Below are positions 9,001-14,674 of a stretch of 23,181 nucleotides of DNA, one piece after another (positions within the stretch are counted from its first letter, which is position 1; the number at the start of each line of letters is the position of its first letter). The DNA lies in the NCBI GenBank assembly GCA_900543155.1, contig UQQN01000032.1, positions 1 to 23,181 of the forward strand. Reading direction: 5' to 3'. The stretch is from an uncultured Prevotella sp. GTDB taxonomy: Bacteria; Bacteroidota; Bacteroidia; Bacteroidales; Bacteroidaceae. Under the pieces are notes generated by a model. It was not told the origin of the DNA, searched no databases, and worked only from the letters and a program-made list of their open reading frames with translations. A program made the translations under genes and the position numbers.

Positions 9001-9308
9001 TCAAAGAGCTTCACACCGCAGTTCAAAGCCGTTTGTCCACCGAATGCCAACATAATACCATCGGGACGCTCTTTTTCGATTACGCGTTCTACGAAGTAAG
9101 GCGTTACGGGCAAGAAGTAGATGCGGTCTGCCACACCCTCCGAAGTTTGCACTGTAGCAATGTTCGGGTTGATCAATATAGTTTCAATGCCTTCTTCCTT
9201 CAGTGCTTTCAGAGCCTGTGAGCCAGAGTAGTCGAACTCGCCAGCTTCACCAATTTTTAATGCGCCCGAACCAAGGAGAAGTACTTTCTTAATATCGTTA
9301 TTCATCAT
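6084..9308 (-). CDS. carB: Carbamoyl-phosphate synthase large subunit
   Basis: CarB (1074 residues, full length) uses ammonia from the small subunit, bicarbonate and two ATP to make carbamoyl phosphate for pyrimidine and arginine synthesis. The two homologous ATP-grasp halves are visible. The first opens with LGSGALKIGEAGEFDYSGSQ and contains GGLGSGFCDN. The second opens with LGSGAYRIGSSVEFDWCGVQ and contains VLVRPSYVLSGAAMNV. Between them is the helical oligomerisation region. The last ~140 residues (MLVTSVMLRKHGYKLFATPGTSRYL onward) form the MGS-like allosteric domain, where nucleotides or ornithine bind in known enzymes. Two ATGs stand at the start (MMNNDIKK), so the start may be one codon later. 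It lies 35 bp downstream of carA. Confidence 0.97.
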   Translation of the reverse strand: MMNNDIKKVLLLGSGALKIGEAGEFDYSGSQALKALKEEGIETILINPNIATVQTSEGVADRIYFLPVTPYFVERVIEKERPDGIMLAFGGQTALNCGVKLFENGVLEKYNLQVLGTPVQAIMDTEDRELFVEKLNEINVKTIKSEACENIEQARKAAANLGYPVILRAAYALGGLGSGFCDNEEELNKLAEKAFSFSPQVLVEKSLKGWKEVEYEVVRDRFDNCITVCNMENFDPLGIHTGESIVIAPSQTLSNAEYHKLRELSIRIVRHVGIVGECNVQYAFDPNSEDYRVIEVNARLSRSSALASKATGYPLAFVAAKLGLGYGLFDLKNSVTKTTSAFFEPALDYVVCKIPRWDLGKFHGVDRELGSSMKSVGEVMAIGRTFEEVIQKGLRMIGQGMHGFVDNKEIKIDDVDAALKEPTDKRIFVIEKAFKAGYTIDQIHDLTKIDRWFLQKLYKIHKTDEELHACTSINVLDADLLRKAKVQGFTDFQIARAVGMEQEMDIEKAILAVRARRKQAGILPVVKQIDTLAAEYPAQTNYLYLTYSGVAHDINFENDKRSVVVLGSGAYRIGSSVEFDWCGVQALNTIRKEGYRSIMINYNPETVSTDYDMCDRLYFDELTFERVMDILDLECPYGVVVSTGGQIPNNLAMRLDAENIPLLGTQAKYIDNAEDREKFSAMLNRIGVDQPEWSALTSMDDIQQFIKEVGFPVLVRPSYVLSGAAMNVCSNQEELERFLKLAANVSKKHPVVVSRFMQHAKEVEMDAVAKDGEIIAYAISEHVEFAGVHSGDATIQFPPQKLYVETARRIKKISKQIAKELHISGPFNIQYLAKENDIKVIECNLRASRSFPFVSKVLKINMIELATRIMLGLPVEKPAKSLFDLDYVGVKASQFSFNRLQKADPVLGVDMASTGEVGCLGEDSRSALLKSMLSVGQRIPEKNILLSTGDGKQKAEMLVTSVMLRKHGYKLFATPGTSRYLTENGIENTMVHWPSEEGVQPQAIDMLRNKEIDLVVNVPKNLSTGELSNGYKIRRAAIDLNIPLITNARLASAFINAFCTLKLDDLDIKCWQEY

Positions 9309-9343
9309 GATAGTGTCTTATTGAATGCCTTTCGGCTCTTTGA

Positions 9344-10426
9344 TTACTTAAGCAATTTCACAAATTCGTCGAACAGGAATTCCGTGTCTACCGGACCCGA
9401 GCAAGCTTCAGGGTGGAACTGTGCCGAGAACCAAGGATTTGTTTTGTGACGCACACCTTCGTTCGAACCATCGTTCATATTTACGAAGTAGGGTTCCCAA
9501 TCAGCCGAGAGTGTACGACTATCTACTGCGTAGCCGTGGTTTTGCGAGGTAACGAAGCAACGGTTAGTGCCTACCATACGCACAGGTTGGTTGTGACTAC
9601 GATGACCATATTTCAGTTTATAAATAGTGGCACCAGCTGCCTTAGAGAGTAATTGGTTACCCATGCAGATGCCCATGCAAGGACGCACGTTGGGGTTAGC
9701 CAAGAACTTTTTAATGTTGTTCACAGCCTCCACACAAGTGTCAGGGTCACCAGGACCATTGGCAAGGAAGAGACCATCGAACTCCATATCGTTGAAGTCG
9801 TAGTTCCAAGGCACACGAATCACCTCAACGCCACGGTTAATCAAGCATCGGATAATGTTATTCTTTACACCGCAGTCTACGAGCACCACCTTTTTAAGGC
9901 CCTTGCCCTCGTTATAACGGATAATCTCCTTGCACGACACCTTAGCCACATAGTTTACGCCTTCGTATTCAGCAGTGGGCACATTGTTAGGTTCATCGTC
10001 AAAAAGAATCTTACCCATCATCACACCATGTTCGCGCAGCACCTTAGTGAGTTCGCGTGTGTCGATGCCCGTAATGCCAGGCACCTTTTCGCGCTTGAGC
10101 CAATCGCCCAAACTTTCCACAGCATTCCAATGACTGTATTGTTCGCTGTAGTCGCTCACAATGATAGCAGAAGCATAAATTTTATCGCTCTCCATATAAG
10201 TAGCCAAGCCATCCTCGCCCACGGTAAAGGGAGGCACACCATAGTTACCTACAAGCGGGTAAGTGAGAGTCATAAGTTGACCTGCATAAGAAGGGTCAGT
10301 CAAACTCTCGGGATAGCCCATCATGGCAGTGTTAAAAACAACTTCGCCCGCCACAGGAGCTTCATAACCAAACGACTTACCATGGAATTTGGTTCCGTCG
10401 TCAAGAACAAGTGTTACGTTACGCAT
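9344..10426 (-). CDS. carA: Carbamoyl-phosphate synthase small (glutaminase) subunit
   Basis: CarA (360 residues) hydrolyses glutamine and passes ammonia to CarB. The N-terminal CPSase_sm domain (LVLDDGTKFHGKSFG, VFNTAMMGYPESLTDPSY) is followed by a class I glutamine amidotransferase domain with the nucleophile elbow GICMGNQLL (C254) and the QFHPEA motif (H338, E340). The residue after the elbow is Asn (GN) where the E. coli protein has His (GH). It is slightly shorter than E. coli CarA but all catalytic positions are present. It sits between purF and carB on the same strand; the 78-bp gap to purF contains a small stem-loop. Confidence 0.97.
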   Translation of the reverse strand: MRNVTLVLDDGTKFHGKSFGYEAPVAGEVVFNTAMMGYPESLTDPSYAGQLMTLTYPLVGNYGVPPFTVGEDGLATYMESDKIYASAIIVSDYSEQYSHWNAVESLGDWLKREKVPGITGIDTRELTKVLREHGVMMGKILFDDEPNNVPTAEYEGVNYVAKVSCKEIIRYNEGKGLKKVVLVDCGVKNNIIRCLINRGVEVIRVPWNYDFNDMEFDGLFLANGPGDPDTCVEAVNNIKKFLANPNVRPCMGICMGNQLLSKAAGATIYKLKYGHRSHNQPVRMVGTNRCFVTSQNHGYAVDSRTLSADWEPYFVNMNDGSNEGVRHKTNPWFSAQFHPEACSGPVDTEFLFDEFVKLLK

Positions 10427-10465
10427 ATTATTGAGTTGATGAGTATAGATTATCTAAATTTTCAT

Positions 10466-10500
10466 GTGCTCATAGGGGTTGTTATGACCTATGATTACAC
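10466..10500 (-). other. Stem-loop in the purF-carA gap
   Basis: TCATAGG (10470-10476) and CCTATGA (10488-10494) form a perfect 7-bp stem with an 11-nt loop. GTG (10466-10468) and CAC (10498-10500) can extend it across a bulge. No T-run follows, so it is not a standard terminator. Confidence 0.4.
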
Positions 10501-10504
10501 GAAT

Positions 10505-12388
10505 TTATTTCAAAAAATTGCTTTCGTAGTAATTTATAAACGCTTCGGTCACACGTTTATTTCCACCTGGCGTGGGATAATGGCCAGAGAAGTACCAATC
10601 GCCTGGCGAATGCGGACATGCTTTGTGCAAGCCATCCAAACTCTGATACACAATGTGTATTTCGGTTGTGACACCTTCGGGGCGCAACATCTCAGCCATC
10701 TTGTCAGAGATTTCTTCGGCAGTGAAAGGCTTGTAAATCTGTCGCACATAGTTCACCACCTCTTCTTTAGGCAGATTTTCTTGTGCTTTACAAAGCTTGT
10801 ACACATTTTCTAAGATGCTTTCTGTACCACGTTCTTTATGCAAGGCAATGGCTGCGCGGAAGGCAATAAACTCTTCCATTTTAGCCATATCAATGCCATA
10901 ATAGTCGGGGTACCTTACTTGTGGCGAAGAACTTACCACCACAATGCGTCGTGGGTGCAAGCGGTCCATAATGCGAATAATGCTCTCGCGCAAGGTGGTT
11001 CCGCGCACAATGCTATCGTCTATCACCACAAGGTTATCTACGCCAGGGCGCACCGAGCCATAAGTAATGTCGTAAACGTGAGCAGCCAAATCATTGCGTG
11101 AGTTGCCCTCGGCAATAAAGGTGCGCATCTTAATATCTTTCCACGCCAATTTTTCAGAGCGAATGCGGCGTGACAAAATTTCTTCTAATTTTTCGTGTGT
11201 AATTTGTCCGTTCAACTTTTCAATCTCTTCCACCTTTTGTTGGTTGAGATATTCGTTGAAGCCTTGTAACATGCCGTAGTATGCAGCCTCGGCTGTATTG
11301 GGGATGTAGCCCAACACCGTGTTGTCAAGTTCGTTGTTAACCGCCTTCAAAATCGGTTCAACCAAAGTGCGACCCAATTCTTTGCGCTCGCGATAAATAT
11401 CTTTGTCAGAACCACGGCTAAAATACACACGCTCGAACGAGCAGGCGGCATATTTTTTAGCTTCGAGCACCTGCTCGATGCGCATCTCTCCGTCTTTGCT
11501 CATAAAGATGCCTTGTCCAGGCAACAATTCGTGCACATCGTCAACTTCTACATCAAGCGCAGTTTGAATAACAGGACGTTCAGACGCCACCACAAGCACC
11601 TCGTCGTTTTTATAATAGAAGGCAGGACGAATGCCCCAAGGGTCGCGCATTGAGAACATCTCTCCCGACCCTGTCACGCCACATAGCACATATCCACCAT
11701 CCCAAACGGGTGCCGATTGTTGCAACACGTTGCAAAGGTTAATATGGTCTTCAATGTAGTGTGTGATGTCCGTATTTTCTAATCCGAGCGCCTTAGCCTC
11801 TTCAAAGCATCGTTCGCTTTCGCGGTCGAGTCGGTGTCCCAACTGTTCGAGCAAGATGTAAGTATCCGACACCATGCGTGGATGTTGACCTTTCACGGCA
11901 ATCTCGTTAAAGATCTCCATCACATTCGTCATGTTAAAGTTTGCACAGATACAAAGGTTTTTAGCACGCCAGTTGCTACGTCTCAGAAACGGATGGACAT
12001 ACGAAAGGCCACTCTTGCCAGTAGTTGAATACCGGAGGTGGCCCATATAGATTTCGCCAGCGAACGGCACACAACGGGCTGAAAAGTCCGCATCATGTAA
12101 TTGTTCACTAGTAAAATTAGCTAATTCCTTATGTACGTTACCAAAAATGTCTTGAATAGCGCCACCGCCAAGGCCGCGCTCACGGAACATAAACTCCTCA
12201 CCCGGAGCCGCTTGCATCTTTACGCAAGCCAAGCCGGCTCCTTCCTGCCCGCGGTTATGCTGCTTTTCCATCAGCAAATACAGCTTATTCAAGCCATACA
12301 TCCACGTGCCGTATTTCTTCTCATAATAGCTGAGCGGTTTCAGCAATCTTACCATTGCTACGCCACACTCATGTTTCAAAGGTTCCAT
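10505..12388 (-). CDS. purF: Amidophosphoribosyltransferase, long Bacteroidota form
   Basis: PurF catalyses the first committed step of purine synthesis, making phosphoribosylamine from PRPP and glutamine. The 627-residue protein starts MEPLKHECGVAMV; C8 is the expected N-terminal nucleophile of a class II glutaminase, so a 7-residue propeptide may be removed. Glutaminase motifs include QHNRGQEGAG, GHLRYSTTG and the NFN segment (150-152). The phosphoribosyltransferase domain has the PRPP loop VVIDDSIVRGTTL (454-466). It is over 100 residues longer than E. coli PurF (505). Extra sequence includes an insertion at about 380-425, just before the PRPP loop, and a C-terminal extension (CPHSPGDWYFSGHYPTPGG). 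I cannot exclude a related but altered acceptor specificity. It heads the purF-carA-carB cluster. Confidence 0.88.
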   Translation of the reverse strand: MEPLKHECGVAMVRLLKPLSYYEKKYGTWMYGLNKLYLLMEKQHNRGQEGAGLACVKMQAAPGEEFMFRERGLGGGAIQDIFGNVHKELANFTSEQLHDADFSARCVPFAGEIYMGHLRYSTTGKSGLSYVHPFLRRSNWRAKNLCICANFNMTNVMEIFNEIAVKGQHPRMVSDTYILLEQLGHRLDRESERCFEEAKALGLENTDITHYIEDHINLCNVLQQSAPVWDGGYVLCGVTGSGEMFSMRDPWGIRPAFYYKNDEVLVVASERPVIQTALDVEVDDVHELLPGQGIFMSKDGEMRIEQVLEAKKYAACSFERVYFSRGSDKDIYRERKELGRTLVEPILKAVNNELDNTVLGYIPNTAEAAYYGMLQGFNEYLNQQKVEEIEKLNGQITHEKLEEILSRRIRSEKLAWKDIKMRTFIAEGNSRNDLAAHVYDITYGSVRPGVDNLVVIDDSIVRGTTLRESIIRIMDRLHPRRIVVVSSSPQVRYPDYYGIDMAKMEEFIAFRAAIALHKERGTESILENVYKLCKAQENLPKEEVVNYVRQIYKPFTAEEISDKMAEMLRPEGVTTEIHIVYQSLDGLHKACPHSPGDWYFSGHYPTPGGNKRVTEAFINYYESNFLK

Positions 12389-12448
12389 TTGGTTACCATT
12401 TTGGGGTTATTTTATGCGCTAAATACAGCATAGCACACAAATTTTGTG

Positions 12449-12479
12449 CAAAGATAGTGCAAACCGAGCACAATACAAA
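12449..12479 (-). promoter_or_regulatory. Promoter of purF-carA-carB, part of a recurring palindromic element
   Basis: On the minus strand TTTG (12479-12476), 19 bases, then TATCTTTG (12456-12449) fits the Bacteroidota consensus fully. The -7 context GCACTATCTTTGCAC is identical to that before the TPM gene at 13683-13697. Transcription would start about 55 bases before the purF ATG. Confidence 0.88.
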
Positions 12480-12510
12480 ATGAAAGACCAAAAGACTTTC
12501 ATTTTTATTG
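12471..12510. repeat. Inverted repeat upstream of the purF promoter, possible xre terminator
   Basis: AAAATGAAAG (12477-12486) pairs perfectly with CTTTCATTTT (12496-12505). The arms extend to CAATA (12471-12475) and TATTG (12506-12510) with one bulged base. It overlaps the -33 element of the purF promoter and lies 19 bases past the xre stop, so it may act as operator, terminator or both. Confidence 0.7.
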
Positions 12511-12528
12511 TCGAGGTGCAGCCTATTC

Positions 12529-12909
12529 CTAACTCTCTGGCAGCAGCACCACCCCTACGCGCACTTGCTTTCCGCAATGTGGGCAAAACACGGGGTTAGG
12601 CTGCATCAGCGGCATCGAAGCCGTTCCGAGCACACCTTCACTCTGCGTCTGGCTATTCGTTTGTTTATTGTCTGCCACAACTTCGGCTTCGTTTGCATTG
12701 TTTTCATCACCCTTTTCGTCAATAGGATAGAACAAATCTGTAATGTCGCAACCAAGAACTTCGCACAACTCAGCCAGTCGTTTCACCGTAGGATTGCCAT
12801 TTATTGATTGGCTAATGCTTGCAGCCGACATTCCGCATTTAACGGCAAATTCTTTTGAAGTGTATCCATGTTCTTTAAGAGCACGTTTAATGTCTAATTT
12901 TGTCCTCAC
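12529..12909 (-). CDS. XRE-family helix-turn-helix regulator with a C-terminal CxxC motif
   Basis: This 126-residue protein has a Cro/C1-type DNA-binding domain at about residues 5-62 (TSKEFAVKCGMSAASISQSI is the helix-turn-helix core, ending CDITDLF). A polar, acidic linker (63-105, rich in Asn, Glu and Gln) leads to a short tail with CPHCGKQ (C109, C112), which resembles half a zinc ribbon and could bind metal as a dimer. The only standard start in the frame is GTG 12909. A TAACTTTG -7 element lies 28 bases upstream. The gene is just upstream of purF on the same strand, so it could control the purF-car operon or itself; that is inference. No metabolite-binding domain is present. Confidence 0.87.
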   Translation of the reverse strand: MRTKLDIKRALKEHGYTSKEFAVKCGMSAASISQSINGNPTVKRLAELCEVLGCDITDLFYPIDEKGDENNANEAEVVADNKQTNSQTQSEGVLGTASMPLMQPNPVFCPHCGKQVRVGVVLLPES

Positions 12910-12937
12910 TTTTCGTATATATATGTTTATTTGGTGA

Positions 12938-12945
12938 CAAAGTTA
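12938..12945 (-). promoter_or_regulatory. Candidate -7 element of the xre gene
   Basis: TAACTTTG on the minus strand matches TAnnTTTG, 28 bases before GTG 12909. No clear TTTG is found 19-21 bases upstream. Confidence 0.5.
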
Positions 12946-13008
12946 GCATTTTTAAATTATATGATTAAGTTTTTTCTTATTTTTTTATGTAATATATATA
13001 TTTTGTTT

Positions 13009-13053
13009 AAATATATCATGTTTGTATCTTTTTTTGTTTGAAATGATATATTT
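13009..13053. repeat. Perfect 11-bp AT-rich inverted repeat
   Basis: AAATATATCAT (13009-13019) and ATGATATATTT (13043-13053) are exact reverse complements separated by 23 T-rich bases. It lies about 65-110 bp upstream of the xre -7 element. It could be an operator; AT-rich composition makes chance more likely. Confidence 0.55.
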
Positions 13054-13140
13054 CTCCTCTATCTCGTTGATAATTAGGCAGTTACGTTATTGGCTAAATG
13101 TATTCCTGTCACATTTTTTATAGTTTTTTAATGCGCAAGT

Positions 13141-13208
13141 AAAAACGCGCTCATATCCTCGCTTTCGGGCGAGACATTGAGTGTGTCTTATATGCGTTTT
13201 GTTTTTTT
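13141..13208. other. Structured element with nested hairpins and T-run
   Basis: AAAACGC (13142-13148) pairs with GCGTTTT (13194-13200). ATAT (13153-13156) pairs with ATAT (13190-13193). Inside, CTCGCT (13158-13163) and GGCGAG (13068 offset excluded; 13168-13173) close a TTCG tetraloop. The 3' arm leads into GTTTTTTT. It resembles the end of a small RNA or a terminator, but no gene before it on + is recognised. Confidence 0.4.
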
Positions 13209-13311
13209 GCATTCTAAACCTTTGGTAGTATAAAATCGTTATACAACTTTGCGTGTAAAAAATACCATTGATGTGTCAATTTTTTTCTCATTTTTTAGCT
13301 GTAATGAGGTA

Positions 13312-13355
13312 TCGGGATGCCTTCGGGATGATATCGGGATGTCTTCGGAATCTAT
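13312..13355. repeat. 11-bp tandem repeat, about four copies
   Basis: Four successive 11-base units begin at 13312, 13323, 13334 and 13345, with core TCGGGATG in the first three (TCGGGATGCCT, TCGGGATGATA, TCGGGATGTCT) and a decayed fourth (TCGGAATCTAT). The region is otherwise AT-rich, so these G-rich units stand out. Confidence 0.8.
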
Positions 13356-13528
13356 ATTGCCCCCCAAAAATGGATTTTAAGTGTGCTTGCGAATTTAAAA
13401 TTATGTCAACTAAAAGTAGAAAGAAAAACGTGGGCAAACACGCTATCTAACGGGGTAATTCATTTATACATATCATCTGTCGTCGACAAAGAACTGATTA
13501 AACTTACCTTGTATTACACTACATCGCC

Positions 13529-13614
13529 AAGATAGGTTGTGGCTCGGAAGTAAAATTGAAAGTTTTGGGACTTTCATTTTGTACTTCGCTCGCCTTGCAC
13601 TACTCTGCTTCGCG
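13529..13614 (+). repeat. Palindromic promoter-bearing repeat, copy A
   Basis: This is the first of two direct copies with an 86-bp period. The left half (AAGATAGG..GGCTCGGAAGT) is roughly the reverse complement of the right half (ACTTCGCTCGCC..GCACTA), so the unit is itself an imperfect palindrome centred near 13566. The inner arms are TTGAAAGT and ACTTTCAT with one outer mismatch. The -33 TTTG is present at 13578-13581, but the -7 position reads TACTCTGC, so this promoter appears decayed. Confidence 0.85.
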
Positions 13615-13695
13615 AAGATAGGCTGCGGCTCGGAAGTAAAAATGAAAGTTTTAGGACTTTCATTTTGTACTTCGCTCGCCTTGCACTATCTTTGC
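13615..13695 (+). repeat. Palindromic promoter-bearing repeat, copy B
   Basis: This second copy is almost identical to copy A over its first ~73 bases. Its inner hairpin is perfect: AAAATGAAAGT (13639-13649) with ACTTTCATTTT (13656-13666) around a 6-nt loop. Unlike copy A it keeps an intact promoter (next entry) directly before the TPM gene. Confidence 0.88.
13664..13694 (+). promoter_or_regulatory. Promoter of the TPM-lemA operon
   Basis: TTTG (13664-13667), 19 bases, then TATCTTTG (13687-13694) is a full Bacteroidota promoter. The ATG lies at 13714, giving a leader of roughly a dozen bases. The -33 element overlaps the 3' arm of the copy B hairpin, so a protein bound to that palindrome would compete with RNA polymerase. 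Confidence 0.88.
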
Positions 13696-13713
13696 ACTAT
13701 AAAAGCGGATATT

Positions 13714-14622
13714 ATGCGCAAAACTATCACTTTCCTACTTTTAGCAATGTGTTCCATTGTGGCTTTTGCTACCAAATGGAACCCCGAGACATTGCCTATG
13801 GTTTACCTTCAGGATGCTTCGCAATATGTATGCAATCCTGACGGGGTGCTTTCTGCGGACGCTACCCAACAAACCAATCTCATGCTTAAAGCCTTGGAAA
13901 AAGACAAGGGCGTGCAAACCGTTGTGGTGGTAGTGAAACAATTGGAAGGTGACGACCCATACCAATTTGGCATGGACCTTTCGCGTAAATACGGCATCGG
14001 AAACAAACAACGCACAGGACTCATCATTATTTTGGCAACAGAAGACCGTAGCTACCAAATTCTTACGGGTAACGGACTTGAAGGTACTTTGCCTGACGGC
14101 ATTTGCCGACGCATTCAAAACCGTGTGATGATTCCCGAACTAAAAAAAGGTGATTGGGATGCGGCGATCGTAAAAACCGTTGAAAGCATCGATAAATACA
14201 TTAGAGGCGACGAATCTATTAAAGCAGATAGTACGAACGATTCTGGCGAAAACGATGGGTGGCTTGCAGGATTGGTAATATTCGGATTATTAGCTTTTTT
14301 TGCCCTTGCTGCTTATTATGGTTCGCCCCGAAAAAAATGTCCTAACTGTCATGCGCAGATGAAACGCATGAAAGAAGAAAGATGCCGTCATCCACAAACA
14401 AACAAAAAAATGATTCTCCGTGTGTGGGTGTGCCCCAAATGTGGCAATACCATTAACGAATGGATGGATATTCCCAAAGGAAACTCAGGAAGCGGTCTCG
14501 GTTCAGGTCCTATTATCCTCGGTGGTTTTGGCGGTGGACGTGGCGCTTCGGGCGGTGGAAGCATTGGTGGTTCGTTTGGCGGAGGTTCCTTTGGTGGAGG
14601 CGGAAGCGGCGGAAGATTTTAA
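13714..14622 (+). CDS. TPM-domain (YgcG-like) membrane protein with zinc ribbon and Gly-rich tail
   Basis: This 302-residue exported protein starts at ATG 13714; the frame is open further upstream but crosses the promoter. A signal peptide (1-19, ending AFA) is followed by a TPM domain (PF04536-type) at about 30-165, including VCNPDGVLS, GIGNKQRTGLIIILA, ILTGNGLEGTLPDG and the YIRGD end. A membrane helix spans ~183-203. A cytosolic zinc ribbon follows, with C209/C212 and C240/C243. The tail (256-302) is almost all Gly and Ser and ends GGRF. Gly-rich tails are usual in this family and are thought to be unfolded. TPM proteins have been linked to photosystem repair and to weak phosphatase activity; the role in bacteria is unclear. 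It pairs with lemA 52 bp downstream. Confidence 0.9.
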   Translation: MRKTITFLLLAMCSIVAFATKWNPETLPMVYLQDASQYVCNPDGVLSADATQQTNLMLKALEKDKGVQTVVVVVKQLEGDDPYQFGMDLSRKYGIGNKQRTGLIIILATEDRSYQILTGNGLEGTLPDGICRRIQNRVMIPELKKGDWDAAIVKTVESIDKYIRGDESIKADSTNDSGENDGWLAGLVIFGLLAFFALAAYYGSPRKKCPNCHAQMKRMKEERCRHPQTNKKMILRVWVCPKCGNTINEWMDIPKGNSGSGLGSGPIILGGFGGGRGASGGGSIGGSFGGGSFGGGGSGGRF

Positions 14623-14674
14623 AATTTTCTTTTAATTTGAAAACAATGCAATAACAACCTAACACTTTATCAGT

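Larger units (their letters stand above)
12946..13528. other. Gene-free AT-rich intergenic region with several repeat structures
   Basis: No convincing gene lies between the xre promoter and the palindromic promoter elements. A 60-codon frame at 13268-13450 has no protein-like features. The region holds a perfect 11-bp inverted repeat (13009-13053), a structured element with a UUCG-type hairpin (13141-13208) and an 11-bp tandem repeat (13312-13355), listed separately. Confidence 0.7.

Noticed and set aside
9653..10813. 386-codon open frame on + across carA and purF
   Set aside because: It is antisense to two confidently identified genes and its product is His/Thr-rich with no domain, as expected for a reverse-frame shadow.
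13268..13450. 60-codon open frame on +
   Set aside because: It spans the 11-bp tandem repeat, has no promoter and has no protein-like composition.
13537..13713. Upstream extension of the TPM frame
   Set aside because: It crosses the palindromic repeats and promoter; the signal peptide begins at ATG 13714.
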